Counted from the first letter of the stretch, positions 46,546 through 59,868 are shown. The stretch is 64,000 bases of DNA from Toxonevra muliebris (GCA_963691655.1 OY829326.1:55979776-56043775); one strand, 5' to 3'. Program-made: numbers and translations. Notes: generated from the sequence alone by a model not told the origin.

Positions 46546-47734
46546 CATGTACTTAGTATAAGAATATAAAGCTTTGAGAACAGATTGATGGGCTGAATAG
46601 ATGAATATACATAGTTCTGTTTCGAATGCTTAATTCGGATTGCAAAATTTTGTGCACCAAAAATGAACAAAAATTGAATTAAGTTTAAAGTCTTGGCTAA
46701 AGTCGGTCTACCAAAAATGTCAGTACCTATTCCATCATTTGTTCTTGAAAAGCGTTAACCATCTATACATGCACAATGGTCTACTGAGGTTTTTTATCGA
46801 TGAAAATGAGCCCAGTAAGTGTAAAATTTCTCCATCTTCATACCAAATGAATTCACTGAGAGTGAATTTTGGGATGGAAATTCCAAATTCCTATGTAAAG
46901 GACTAAGAATTGTATAGTCGACAAATGATATCGTCAAGAACTCAAGTGAAGTGAATAAGTTCGGTGAAACATTTAAGCACAAGCGCATTCTTAAGTAGTT
47001 TGATTCACAAAGAGATAAATTAGGCGTAATTGCCAGTGGATGGCATATATAGAATTAAAGGTTACATATCTTCTACTATATGTGCACTTAACCCTTTCGA
47101 CCCGGATGGAACAATACATCCCAAAAATATTTAAATACGTCTCCGGGTAAAATTTTCTGAAGGGTATGCATGGGAATGAATTTTTTCCATTCTTTAGTAT
47201 AAGATATCGACATTTGTTTTGCAGATGACAGCAGTATTTAGTTGTTTGTGATCGGTGTATTGGTGAACACTTGCTGAGAAATTCTGCAGAAAATTATCAA
47301 AAAACGAGAAAAGAAGGGGTGATTTTATACTCTGTTCCGTGTGTTTATTATACGCTTTTTTATACATTTATAATTCAATTTTGAGTATAAAATTCAATTT
47401 TGAGTATAAAATTATTTTTGATAAAGTTATGTCTTTTAGTTTATGGGGTTATATGCCCTACGTGGGCATCCAGCGTCTTTGAGGGAGAAAATTTTGATTT
47501 TAACGGGACGGTCTAAAATCTTAATTTTTCTTAGTGATTAAGATTCATTTATTACAAATATTTTACAATTTTTTCCGGGTTAATCCAGCACGATCAAGTA
47601 TCATGTGTGGTACGTCACAAACGAAATATTGGAAGACGTGGACTAATGGGCTTGGACCTTCCCTTGCCAATGAAATACTTGAATTGGCGTACATATGTGG
47701 AGAACAGACTGGGGAATTAGTGGTTTTGCTTTTC
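46546..47734. other. Unassigned, with a one-ended TTAACCCTTTCG terminus at 47088
   Basis: At 47088 the sequence TTAACCCTTTCGACCCGG looks like the left end of another piggyBac-type element. A short CCGGGT counterpart occurs nearby (about 47150), but no GAAAGGGTTAA partner was found before 47800. The small frames at 46794-46988 and 47534-47785 have no motif. Confidence 0.35.
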
Positions 47735-47992
47735 ACTACTTTTAGTGCCAATGTGAGTAAGACTCCATTACCACTAAACGTTTAGTGGTAGAGGGCATCA
47801 AATTTTATTACCACTAACCTTTTAGTAGTAGTGGAAACAAAGACCAATTACACCTTAACTTTTAGTGGTAGTGGAAATAAAATCCCACTACCACTAAAAA
47901 TAGTGGAACATGATGTCCACTTTTACTAAAAGTTAAGTGGTAGTGGGATTTGATTTTCGCTACCACTAAATATTTAGTGGTAGTGGAATATG
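47735..47992. repeat. Palindromic CCACTAAA/TTTAGTGG array
   Basis: TACCACTAAA and its complement TTTAGTGGTA alternate every 15-40 bases (for example 47770-47791, 47808-47837, 47858-47880, 47893-47911, 47937-47950 and 47961-47985). Several form close inverted pairs such as CCACTAAAC-GTTTAGTGG and CCACTAAATATTTAGTGG. Units of about 60-65 bases repeat with GGAAATAAAATCCC-type spacers. It is non-coding and could fold into a series of hairpins. Confidence 0.85.
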
Positions 47993-50900
47993 ACGTTCTT
48001 TTGCATATCTTGTTATTCTAATTTTTGTAGTACTGACACTTTGCTAGAGCCGAGCAAGACGTGATCGGGACCTTGCCCAGCTAGTGTCTTTATAAATATT
48101 GAATGCGAGGAGAAGAAAAAGGAGCGATTAATGAAAGAGAAAAATAATTTGGGCTAAACTTCTCCAAACAAATTAGGCTTAGGTTAGGCTGAAGGTCTAC
48201 CCCCAGGTATTTATGATTGATTGATAAGAGCAAAATTTGGTTGTTTTTAATGGTTAATCCAGTAAAATGAAATTATTATAAAAATCACTCCACTTTTCAA
48301 GGTTAATTTCTTTGATAAATATTAACTTAGGCGGCTCGGCGTTTCAGTGACCACAACTTATTTTCGATGGGGAACATTTTCTTTAAAGGATATTTGTTAT
48401 TTTTTCCTGCGGTTAATCCATTATATGTGGTTTAAACAAAAAAATTATTTTTTTTTTTTAATCAAGGACTTACTTTTTAAAAGTAGTAGAACTTTATAAG
48501 TTTCGACCTTCAGTGAACCCAACTACCTTTTAATGGGAAATATTTTTTTAGAAGAATTTATAATAGGTTTTGAGGACATTTACCCAATGAGATAATAATT
48601 TTAAAATTTAAGGGGGTATGTGTTACTGTCAGAGTAAATTTTTTTTTCTTTTCATAAACTTTCACTTGGAAATGGAATGGAGCTGATTAATACAAATACT
48701 GTTTACGTGAACTCGCAACAGTATGGGCAATTTATGAGAGTCAACAATCCTAAATCAACAGCTGTATTGGATAAGAAAATTATTGAGGCTTAAAGCATAA
48801 GCTGTATAAACTTTAAGCAACGAACAAATGAAATGAATTGATCACTTGCAGAAAAACAAATATAAAACAAACAAAAAATAAAAGGGGAGTACGAAAACTG
48901 ACCCAACTTAATTCCCTTACATATAATAATATACTAGACTATATATGTACAATATGTATATAAATTGTTTTTCTACTTGCATTCAAACAATAATAAAAAA
49001 AAGTGAATCGATTAACTACAACAACAGCAATAACAAATCATCGACCATCTATTTCTCAATTACGCAACGTGAACCGCATCAGAAACAGAAAACAAAAAAT
49101 AAATTTTAGTATGACTGATGACCATAATTAAGTGTCACAAATTTGTGAAACCACATGATTGATCTGTGGCTATCCGCAACAAATAAAATGATACATCTAC
49201 CAAAGTAATATTTATATGTAGATTTTTTATGCAAAATTTAATAATATGCATAGTAAATGTGTCTATTTTACAATATATGCACATGTCAATGAGAGCAAAA
49301 TACTCACACACACACACACACCATCACTTATGGCTTGCATGTGTGCAAGGATGTTTAACATATGCTATCAGGTGTTTATGCCACATACACACATCCACAG
49401 AGATATCCTTCCGCTTCTTGCTTTTATTATACATACATAAATAATATATATTGTAAATGAATGTTCATAAAATGCTTTCAACTATATTCACACAAACTCA
49501 CCCTCACACCATGATACATATATATGTATGCATTTATGTATGTACAATAAATTTTATTTGCTTCGATATTGCATTATGTCTACCGTGGCATTTTAATGCG
49601 TTTATCAATTGAATTGCAATTTATTTTCGTTATTATTATATTGCATATATGTATATCATACATATATACAAAAATCTACATGCGCTTGTATGTACATATA
49701 TCATATAACATATTTTTGTATCAACGTCTGTATGTATGTATGACGTTCTGGTATGCTTTGTATGCATTTTATTGATAAAGCATTTAACTTTTGGCATCGT
49801 TGCTGTTGTTATTGTTGCTGCTGCTGATATTTTATTTGACACAAGAAAATAAGATAAATGCAATTAAAGTTATTTAAATGATTAATTGTAATATGCATGA
49901 TTAAATTCCTTTGTGTTTTTATATATATGTAAAAACCAAGAGGCAAAAAATAATGGCTGTCTATGCGGCAACACAACTAAAGCTCGTCGTGTAGAATCTT
50001 TTTTAAAAATTTCTACCTGAATCGAACATAGCTATTTTTTAAAGTAGTTCGTGCACATATAACTTATAAACGCCATGGCGATCACTTCATTCGATACGAA
50101 TGAGCACAATCACTCCCATTCAGTATCGTTTTTTTTTTTTTTTTGTTAAGCATAATTGCATGAAAGCAACACAAAAAAGTAACTCAAAATATTCTTCGTG
50201 GCATAAAAATCGTAACGTGGTTATAAAAAATAATTTAAAATGTTGAGTTATTTAGTATTTTAGTGTTTCTTTATTTTATTATGTTCAAGAAGTTTCCAAG
50301 ATTAATTTTAGATCACTGAATAATTCACAAATGATCGGTTTTCATAAATGTTAGTTAACCCTGGAATGACATGCTTAGTCGAATCGACGATGCTTGTTTA
50401 CGTTTTACCATTTTTCTTTCTAAGTAAGTGTTGGTAAACATTTTATTTATGAATAAATTTTATGGAAAAAAATGTTCATTGTTGTTTTTCTATATAGTAA
50501 ATTAACCAAATAATGGGAAATAATCAACTTTCAAAATTATAGGTGTATAGATCATGTGTTTGAAACATGACATAAAAAATATACATGTACTTTCGGGGTT
50601 AATAGTGATATTTTATTTTGACAGGCTTTATGTTTGTTGGTTATTAAAGTCTTTTCTTTTTTCTTCATACATTACAAAAATAAAACAAATTAACCTTCTC
50701 CGGTATTTTGACTTTGAGAACATTGTTTCCCGGATATGTGTCATTGTATGGTATTTTAAAAATGGAAAAGAGTTGCAAAGAAACCAACTTCAGATCCAAA
50801 ATGAATCTAGAATATTTGGATCTTTATCAGGTTCATTAACTATTTATGTTAAATTAACCTTTAGAGTATTTACCGAATAGGCTTCATATTAATACAAATT

Positions 50901-51044
50901 TTCACATGAAAAAATTTTAAATTTCTGTGGAAAATTGTCGGCCTTCAAAAGGTTAATATTAGCATCTAAGAATATAAAAAAATTTGCTCTCTCTCATTCT
51001 TTTACTTTTTCCGATTCCACATCGTTTCTTTCGAAAGCATATGT
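47993..51044. other. AT-rich stretch with microsatellites
   Basis: CA near 49309-49322, TATATGTATG-type near 49516-49545 and 49640-49660, TGTTGTTATTGTTGCTGC at 49804-49823, T run at 50130-50142. A 108-codon plus frame (50554-50880) has hydrophobic text and no family. TTAACCCTGG at 50357 and AAAGGTTAA at about 50948-50957 are weakly piggyBac-like. No gene can be supported. Confidence 0.4.
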
Positions 51045-51316
51045 GAGAGGCTGAGGGCAAAAGCAGGTTACAATTTTTATAAGAGAAAAAATTAAATATA
51101 TTAATATCTCAGCGATAAGTAATAAGACTTGGTGTTAAAATGATAAAACTTAAAGTAAGAGCAAAAATGATGTCACAATTCTTTCACCGAAAAAACGGCA
51201 CAGCGACTTAACTCGTTTTTGCTCTGAACATACCTTGTTTCAACTTTGCTCTTAAATAAAATTGTACCACTTTTTTCTGAACTTACAAGTTGTACCGCTC
51301 CTGTCCTCAGCCTCTC
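51045..51316. mobile_element. Putative short inverted-repeat element, 272 bp
   Basis: GAGAGGCTGAGG at 51045-51056 is perfectly inverted at 51305-51316. The similarity continues weakly inward (GCAGGTTACAA against GGAGCGGTACAAC). TAT-type bases lie outside both ends. There is no coding capacity. It may be a MITE; superfamily unknown. Confidence 0.5.
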
Positions 51317-54089
51317 ATAAGTATAATGAAATTTTTTTTCGGAATGCGGCATTCGGGAAGAAGAATTAGATAAAGCACTTTAGTCTACAAAAATATGTGC
51401 TTCAATATTCGCAAGATGTGTATCAGATTTACTTCTGAGGAGCATCTCTTGGCCGCTGGGTAAGCACATATCAAATATTTGCAATCTCATAAAATTAAAA
51501 AAAAATTAAATGCCTTTGAAACGATTTGCTTTTAATAAAACTTTAAACATTTCATTACTTTCATATGCCTAAAGGTGTTTAAAAATCTATAGGTGTAAAT
51601 ACTTTTTTTTTTCTTGTTGTTGAACCAGCAAAAGAAATATTAAATACCAAAGCTGGAAATGGAAAATTAAATTAAATTTTGCTTTATTAAGAAGAAGAGT
51701 TTTTGCAAAGGCACCTCAATATCTCAAATTTATCCAAAAATTACTCAATGAATTTTTGCCTTGACATCTCATTTGTTAACTCATTCTGTTGTATCACAAT
51801 TTTCTATCTACTGAATTCTAACAGAATAGAAGCTAAGAGCAATTTTTAAAATGTCATAAAAATTAAAAAAAATTAAAATATTAAAAACTGCATATATTTT
51901 CGAAAGTCTGCCATCCACAAACTCAAATATATGCCACAACTATGAAATTTGGATTTCCCACAACTTGTCAAATATCACTTAAATGCTATGTTTGCTTCAA
52001 GCTATTCAATAATATTATTTCTGGCATGTGTTTGAAATGTTTGTAACCTTCTTAAATTTTTCCCCAGAAAAGCGATAAATGAGTTCTATAAAATTTCCAT
52101 AAATAAGTACATGTAACTGAAGTACTGCCTATAAATTTTATTTAAATTTCTCTATAATTTACTAATTATTTTTCACTATAAATAAACAAGTTCAATTAAT
52201 TTATATAAAGTTCATACCACAAAATTCAAACTAAACGCACTACTGACACTCAATCTGAATTGCTCCACACTTAAATTAATATTGAGAATTTTCAATTGAT
52301 TGAATTATTGATTAAAAAAAAATTCAATACAAAATAAAAATAAAAAACAACAGCAACCAGAAGAAAAATATTTTTTTATAAAGCCCTCAAAGAAAATAAA
52401 AATAGAAGGAAAATGAAAAGACATTTCCAAACATATTACCAATGAAAAATAAGGAAAGCAGTAAAAATAAAAATGCGATGGGGCAAAAATCGAAATTGAT
52501 TGTAAATTTAAGCGAGAATTTTGTATGAAAAAATCATGAAGCAATTTGTTTAACAATTTCCTGCAATGAAAAGGAAAGTATGATTCGAAGTTAAGAGAAG
52601 GAGCACATCACATGAATATGTGTGAGTACATAGTACAATACCGATGAGAGAGTGAGTTGAAAAAGAGAGAAAGTGTGAGTGAGTTCTAGTACAATGGTGG
52701 CAGTTTCTGTGTTGTATTTGGAGGTTGTAAATACATACGAAAAAAAGAATTATTAAATATTTAAAAGTATTAATAAAAAAAAAAAAACGAAAAATTTTAG
52801 AATTTTTATGAAGACGGCAATTGGAGCAATTTTATTATTCTTTTTTTGTTGATTTGTTGTAGACGGAGTGGGATTCGGAAATAGACTATAAAAAACATAT
52901 ATAAATTATTGTATAAATTATTTACACAAGTTTAAATTGTGAATAAAAGTTGTGAAAATGTTCATAGACACAACGAGGGTAGTGATAAAAGTTGTCGGTA
53001 GCTGTTATAATAAAAGTCGTGCCTTACAAACCGAAGATATTCTTCAAAATTAACTTTCCTCTAATAAAATAATAACCAGAAATGTTCTTGTTCCAAAGAT
53101 GGGCTTTGGGGTTGGAAGTTTTGGGGAGCGGAGGTTGGAGGAAAGGGTTTCTGATAACTATCCTAGTTATTTTGATTTTTGTTTAGAAGAAAGAATGAAA
53201 AATTTAAGACCTTTTTCTCCCTATTTTTAAAAAAAATCTCTTGATCTATTGGTGGTTTATGTAACAAAATTGGACAACATTAAACTTTATTCGATTTCAA
53301 AAATTCTTTTTGCATTATGTTTGTACACGCAAGGAGAAATAAAAGAGCTGGGAAATGTTGACGAAAAATTTTGAAAAATCATAATTTATTGTCGAAATTT
53401 CGTCATTTTCAAGACCCTTTTAGAACCTGAAAGTGCTATCTGATTTCCAAAATTCCTGTTACTTTTTAATTTGACGCCATTTTTGGGTATTTTTCATGTC
53501 TCAAAAATGCGCCTTTATTTGCTCAATTTTATTACATACTTTATGGATGTATGTTTAATAGTGAAAATAAATTTAGGAAAAATGTTCGTTGTTCAGAATT
53601 CGCTGGAAGAATAAAAACTAGTTTCTTAATTTAGCTGAAAAACCACAGATAAAGTAGAAATCCAGCATCATTTATTTCCCATACAAGAAGCCACTTTCAT
53701 CTCACTTCCATATTAAACTTCATTGAGATCTTTTATCCTTCAACTCTTGCATGTATTCGAAACGTTCAAAATTGCCATCGCCACCACCAGAGAGCTACAA
53801 TTGTAGATGATTAAACATTGAGGATACGATGCCCGTCAACTGTAGTGAATCATAAGCTATTGTAAAAAATAGATCTAATATTAATTGGAAGTTCGTAAAA
53901 TAAAATGTCGGTGGATAGTCCAAAAAGTAAGAAAACCAAGAGAAAAAATTCCAAAACAAGAATTCGAATGGAATGAAAGAATTGGGTTCATATTTTGAGC
54001 ATTCATATAGCACGTGAATGCTCAGTACAAGAGTGACCGAATAAAACTCCAACTATAATGGGCTCAAGCAGGGCTTGGCTAATATCAAA
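51317..54089. other. AT-rich stretch, no gene seen
   Basis: Long runs of A/T with no motif-bearing frame. The minus frames at 52305-52556 and 53795-54052 are Phe/Ser-rich background. Confidence 0.45.
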
Positions 54090-54330
54090 ATGTCAAAAAT
54101 TCGTAATCGGAACCCCCAAAAATAGCCTAGCAACGAGTTTCAAGCGAATCTGATCAATTTTTTTAAATTCTTCCGCTATTTTGGACTTACCATTTTGCAT
54201 TTTTAAAATCTGATGCTGGATTCGTAATCAACGACCCTTGAAACCCCTTGGGTAACGAGTTTCGTGTTAATCAGATCAAATTTTGAAAAATGTTCAATTT
54301 TGAAAAACTGGCATCCGATTTGTAATCAGC
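54090..54330. repeat. Degenerate tandem repeat around ATTCGTAATC...AACGAGTTTC
   Basis: Two units of about 115-130 bases share, in order, ATTCGTAATC, CCCNNGNNAACGAGTTTC and AATCNGATCAAATTTT. A third begins with TTTGTAATCAGC at about 54328. Non-coding; possibly the relic of an interspersed repeat. Confidence 0.55.
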
Positions 54331-54602
54331 ATACTGTTTTCTATTAGAATCACCAATCGGACTTTGAAAATTGATTAAACTCGCATAGCTTAACCCAACA
54401 GAAGGAGCGGAGAACATTCTAACGAAGCATGTACAGCGAGAAAAAAGAGCATCTGAAGAAGTTTACAGAACTCGAAGACATTTAGTATGCATCAGAGATG
54501 TCTGACTAAAAGTAATTTGCATAAAAAAGATAATTTTTTAAATTTTTAAACGTAAAAATTTATTAAAAAAAACTTTAAACACGTTTTTTTCAAAATTATA
54601 TT

Positions 54603-55085
54603 TTTGAAGTGAAACTTCTTTTCTCTTGTCCCTAGAGTAAAAGCAACTGGATGTGACGTCGCGCGTAAGTTTGCAATGCGACTTAATTTTGTCGAGCAAT
54701 GTGCATAAGGGGCTAAATATCAATATTCCGTAACTGAATTCACTAGCAAACTATATAATAAACGATTCATAAATAGTTTTAATTCAATATAATATATTAA
54801 TTACACACACACACACACGCCTATGGCAGAAAGAACAATGTGTAGCGTCGCCATCTTAAAGTTTATGACAGTTATACATTTCACGTACAGATGGCGCAAA
54901 TGTCCAAGGAATTACATGAAGATGTCGCACACAAAAAGAGTTCGTCTACAATTTTCATCGACATTACTGGTACAGAGTTGCAATTTTTGTTCTAGCGTTA
55001 ATCCCAAAAAAAAAAATTGGTTGTGTATTAACGAACACAAGGCAGAAGTGAAACTTCTTGTGAACTAAACGAAACACAAGCAAAT
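54603..55085. mobile_element. 480-bp repeat, left copy (inverted partner at 63245-63727)
   Basis: Both borders carry the same-orientation word GAAGTGAAACTTCTT (54605-54619 and 55045-55059). The block includes a CA run (54804-54819) and GCCTATGGCAGAAAGAAC. Its complement lies at 63245-63727 with very high similarity by eye. The 81-codon frame at 54823-55068 is shared with the other copy (frame 63288-63473), but it only tracks the duplication and shows no protein family. Confidence 0.8.
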
Positions 55086-55134
55086 GAAATTAAAATCCAC
55101 AAGCTAATAAAGTAAATTTAGCGATTGAAAAATT

Positions 55135-55212
55135 TCATTTGCTTGTTATTTGCTTGTGTTTCGTTTAGTTCACAAGAAGTTTCATTTCTGCCTTGTGTTC
55201 GTTAATACACAA
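55135..55212. repeat. Inverted third copy of the element end (hairpin arm)
   Basis: ACAAGAAGTTTCATTTCTGC and its neighbours are the complement of 55013-55085, separated by about 50 bases, so this end of the element can form a hairpin of about 70 base pairs. The arm contains the duplicated TTTGCTTGTTATTTGCTTG also seen at 63245-63265. Confidence 0.75.
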
Positions 55213-55560
55213 TTTAGTTTTTGAACTGGTAGGACTGATATCTCAAGTTCTACTCAACTGATTTTGAAAAACTACACTGCTTTTGACTTATTATCATTAT
55301 AGCTATAAGTGGAACTTCAAAAATTGGAAAGTTCCCTCCCCCTCCCCCCTTTTTTCTATAAGAGAAGTTACAAGTAAGAATATATGTGCTTTTTTTTGTT
55401 TTTTTTTTTGTGAAAAATAACCTAAAAAAAGGGACAAAATTCATTTTTTTTTTGTGGTTCCACAAAATCTTTTTTAGTTTATGTTTTTATCTTTATTCGG
55501 AAGCTCGGAATCCATCCTATCACCAAAAATGGAATTTTTTGAATTGAAATGTCCTCTTAA

Positions 55561-56273
55561 GGATGTAGTCTTGTGTTCCGGCCTAATTCTCAAGGTTTTT
55601 TTCGGGAATTTTTTATTATAACAAAATAAAATACAATCGTTTCAATTTTTTTTTATATGTTATTACTGACATCATTAATTGTACAACAACAAAAATGTTT
55701 GGAGTTTATTTTACTATATTTTATTAGTACGCCCACAGTGGACACCTAAAAAAAAGGTGTGTCGCTGGCCCGAGTGATTGCGGCACTTGAAGTCATCTTA
55801 AACAAAAGATTTAAATGGTATACTGTTTTGTATGCTTGTCATTCTGATAGATAGTAGACTTAAACATTTTTATTAAAAAATAACAAAATGGCATATTTAA
55901 AAAAAAAAAGTTTCAAAAATCGGGGTTTTTTTTTGCTGAAAATCGGAATAAAAAATAAGAAATAATGATTAGAAATAAACAATTCAACTACTTGCGATAT
56001 TCATTAATATGTAAAATAACATAATAAAATTTCAGCTCAATTTGCTTGATAGAATTTTGTCAGGCCTTCGGGCCGATCAAAAAAACGTTGGTTCGAGAAA
56101 AACGCTTTTAAAGTTTTAACAACACATTCAGTTTACCCAACAGGCGCTCTCGTCTACGCGCTACAACTTCGTTAATATTTTGAATTTTGGTATAAAATTA
56201 AATATACTGTATTTTCGAAATACATATTAAAAAAAAAATTGAGTTTTTGAAATTCGAACACCAGACTACATCC
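55561..56273. mobile_element. TTAA-flanked inverted-repeat element, about 713 bp
   Basis: The ends GGATGTAGTCTTGTGTTC and, on the complement, GGATGTAGTCTGGTGTTC form an 18-base inverted repeat with one difference. TTAA lies directly outside both (55557-55560 and 56274-56277), as in piggyBac-type insertions, although the termini do not start with the CCC seen in the other family here. The interior has no transposase frame. It includes CCCGAGTGATTGCGGCAC and CAGGCCTTCGGGCCGATC, which are GC-rich against their surroundings. Confidence 0.7.
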
Positions 56274-56687
56274 TTAAGTTACCCATAATACTCTTACATG
56301 AGTATAACTGGCAGAACTTTCAAGTATTTGTTACATACACATAAAAATGAACTAAGAGAGTCGATTAAGCCAGCATAAGTCTCGAGCGGTGTGTTTCGCA
56401 CTTTGCTTAATCTACTAAAAGTTAACTAAACTTAGCGAAATTCTCAGCTATTCTAATTATGAGCATGACGATATGATTTCTTTGTGTTTGCATTCTTGGC
56501 TAAGCTGGCTTAAGCTGACATATACATATTATGGTTTCCACTTTAGGGATCACTCATGTATTGAGAATTAATTTTCTCTCACACCCACTCACAAACGCTA
56601 ATGTACTGAATATTCTATACTCTCACATGGTGAAGAGCCGTTTAAATAAGAATAAAACATACATATGCCATGAATTTCAATAAAGCG

Positions 56688-56790
56688 GATTCAACGACCG
56701 AGTACCGCACTATCCTTTCGTTTTTTTTTTTATATGAAGTTTTTACGCTCTCAATTTAAAAGAGCGAAAAACTTCGTACACAACTTCGAT
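56688..56790. mobile_element. Partial relative of the 30335-30466 element
   Basis: GGATTCAACGACCGAG, CCGCACTATCCTTT and TATATGAAGTTTTTACGC follow the order of the left half of the short element at 30335. The right inverted end was not found, so this is a truncated copy. Confidence 0.5.
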
Positions 56791-59422
56791 CTTATAAGAC
56801 ATGGAAAGGGGAATTATAAGATATAGAAAATTGATACACACGTGTTCATAATACGTAATACAATTCTCTTCTGTTCTTTGTTCCCTCTCCCAATACCAAA
56901 AAGGTGTGAGAGATCGTCATTCCGTATTCGTAAACGCAGCCGAATAGTCAAAGAGAAAATAATTTTTTTAATACAAACTTAAATGAGAGAGTATTAGTTG
57001 AAAAGGAAGAAATTAAGAAAGTAATGTCAAGGACCAAGTCAGTTTTCTTTGTTGTTGTTCTCCCGAGATTGTGTTTTTGCACGAAGGAGGGAAGACGAAA
57101 GCGGGATCGTTTAACATCTAACGCATATTTTGTAGCATAAAAAATATGTTTTTCAATAAGAAACAAATTTGTATTCAAAAAAACTAGAATTACGCTTTAA
57201 AAAGACATAGTGGAATTAAATTTGAAGGTAGTCCTGGAGGTGGAGGCGGTGGGGGTGATCTGACTTAAATTGAGATACTCAAGATACTTTAATTATATTT
57301 TTACGAGGGAATGGTTAAACTAGGAATTTTCCAAAAGTCTTTAATTAAGGAGGAACGGTTTAAGAAGTTAATCGGCAAGCGAAGAGGCTCATCCCCAAAA
57401 CTCCAGCGGAAAAGGAATCTTCTTTTTCTACCCTCTATTATCCTTCACTACTCACCTTCGATTTCCACCTACAAAATAAATTTCGATCATCATTTTATGG
57501 GATAAAATTTTTTTTTCAAATTTAAATATTGTGTGAGCTGTAAAAACTTATTTAAAGTCAAAAGTCGAAAATTTTCAGAAGTTCCAGTCATGTTCACAAG
57601 TTTCATGAGGATTATAGAAGCAAATATATTGTAATATTTTACAACGAGAACTTTTAGAACTATTCTTGTTGTTACTCCGCAATTTTTTCATTGATATTCA
57701 TAGACACGCGTATGATAAAAACGTGAAAATAAAAAACAAAAATATTTGAAGAAAAAAAAAAAAAAACGCACGCAACCAAAATATTTCATGCAGGAAATTC
57801 ACCCTTTCCCGTGTATGGCGATGATGTTGAATGTTGATGATATTTTAGAATTTGATGGATAATTCAGCATATATAAATTTTACTGTATATACGCATATAA
57901 ACGCATATACATATAAAATAATGACCTTGACTTTGACTGGAAACTGGATGTGGGTGAAAACAAATAGAAAAAAAGGAAACACGCACAAAAAATAGGGGAA
58001 AAATTGCTAAAAAAAAAAAGAAAAAAATATGTGTAGGAACAAAAATAGAAAACCGACTAACTGCATAGAAGGTTATTTACGAATTGATAAAAAAAAAGAA
58101 AAAACTTAAAAAAATTTCAAGTTTGTAGTCGTCTATAAAAGTGTGTTATGGATAAATAGTCTTTAAAAAAAAAAAAAAAAAAAAACAAAACAAAACATGA
58201 ATGAAAAAAGGTAACAAATTGATTTCACTTGAATTTGCTTCAAGGAAGGTCAGTTTTCACTGTAAAGTACAAGTATTTCATTGATATTTGATCGATTTCA
58301 ATTAAACAAAATTTAATAAAAAGGCAAAACTGAAAAGTTTTAATTGATACTAAAGACTTTTTTGTTTTTTAATTAAAATTAGAATAGACATAAATAATCA
58401 AAAATAATTCGTTTGAAAAATCAAATGAAAACAAAACTTTTGTTTTTGTATTTATTGCGCAAAAATTTCACTTTATCGCATTAAATATAAACTTATCTCA
58501 AAGCATTTGCAAAAAAAAAAACAAACAAAAACAAAAAATGTAAACAAGAATTTTCTAAACTAAAATCGTAAAAAGGAAAGAAGCAGCACATTAATTTTTG
58601 CACAGACACAGACTGCAGGGCGGCGGCAAAATAGATACCGAGCTATAGTTAGCTACAAAGATACGTATCTTGAAACACACAAAAACAACCAATGAAAACA
58701 TCTGCCAACGTACAGACGTATGTTTATATGTAAACAGTCTATGTCTTAGCAAATAATTATAATTTCACAATTACTCACTTTCTTTCGTTGCTGAGGCTGC
58801 TGCTGCTGCTATAGTTGCCGAGCATTTTCAATTTTATTAGTATTTCGTATTCAGTTTATTCTATTTTAAGTTTATCTATTATTTTCATTTCTTCTTTTTC
58901 TCAGTGTATTTAAATACAAATATAGAATAAAGTAGTAGTAGTAGCATCATCATCATCGTAAACAACTTTGTCAGTGGATTTGTGTTGTTTTTATGATGAA
59001 ATATTACCAAGGTTACATTGTAATAATTACCTGTAAATAAAAATTAATATATTTTGTTTAAGTAATGCAAACATTGTAAATTATAAGAAACAGTTTAATA
59101 TATTTTTTGTATGGGTAATTTATTTTGAAAAATCTAGTACTACAAGATAAAAGTCTTTAAATTTTACTTGGATTAAAAAGTGTACTTGTTACACAGGAGC
59201 AATTACTAAATATGTATATTTAGATAAATAAAAGAATAATAATAGATAAGACGCTAAAACTTTTAAAATATTGTTTTTTTGTAATCTCAAAAGTTCTCTG
59301 CATGGTCTTTGAATATTTAACTTCCAGTCGTGTCATTTTATACAAAGTAATCTAAGTGTATTTTATAATTTTTTGAGAAAATGGTTAAAACTCGTTTTAT
59401 CAGTCGATCAGATACAAGGAAT
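56791..59422. other. AT-rich stretch, no gene seen
   Basis: A G-rich run GGAGGTGGAGGCGGTGGGGG lies at about 57237-57256. Long A runs occur at 57752-57766, 58163-58183 and 58510-58520. A TGCTGCTGCTGC run lies at 58797-58812. The small frames at 56948-57178 and 57311-57505 have no motif. Confidence 0.45.
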
Positions 59423-59634
59423 TGACAAGCTAAAATCAAAAACGAAGTAAAAAAACGTAGCTAGCGAAAGTGGGTTAAAATTGTTTGAGTGCAAAAACGA
59501 AACAAAAATTTGCACTTAACCGGCTTTGTCCAACTTCGTCATCTCTTATTTTTGTTTCGTTTTTGCGCTCAAATATTTGTAATGCTTTTTCGCTAGCTAC
59601 AATTTTTTACTTCGTTTTTGATTTCAGCCTGTCA
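59423..59634. mobile_element. Near-perfect hairpin element, 212 bp
   Basis: Two arms of about 87 bases (59423-59509 and 59548-59634) are inverted copies sharing TGACARGCTRAAATCAAAAA, GTAGCTAGCGAAA and GCAAAAACGAAACAAAAAT, with a 38-base loop. No coding capacity. This is the structure of a foldback-type MITE; the superfamily is unclear because no target duplication is evident. The 69-codon frame across it is an artefact. Confidence 0.8.
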
Positions 59635-59868
59635 TTTGGTTCTACAATGTTTCTTATGTCACTAAAATTAAATTCAAAAATAGCCGTAACTTAATTTTCC
59701 TTAAAATGCCATTTGAATCACTGCAACTCCAAATTAAGTATGGATATGTATGTGTAGTTCGGTTGGACAGAGTTGGCATTTTTGGAAAGTATTGTACTAT
59801 TATTGTAACAAAAACTTAAGCAAGAGGATGGCGTAGAATATTCTCTCTGTATTAAGGTTACCACCAAC

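Noticed and set aside
46071..46670. 199-codon minus-strand open frame rich in Leu, Ser, Pro and Phe
   Set aside because: It is the translation of the GA-rich polypurine tract, which is open in several frames at once.
50352..50957. Possible piggyBac-type element between TTAACCCTGG and AAAGGTTAA
   Set aside because: The two ends do not match beyond TTAACC and no second copy is present in the window.
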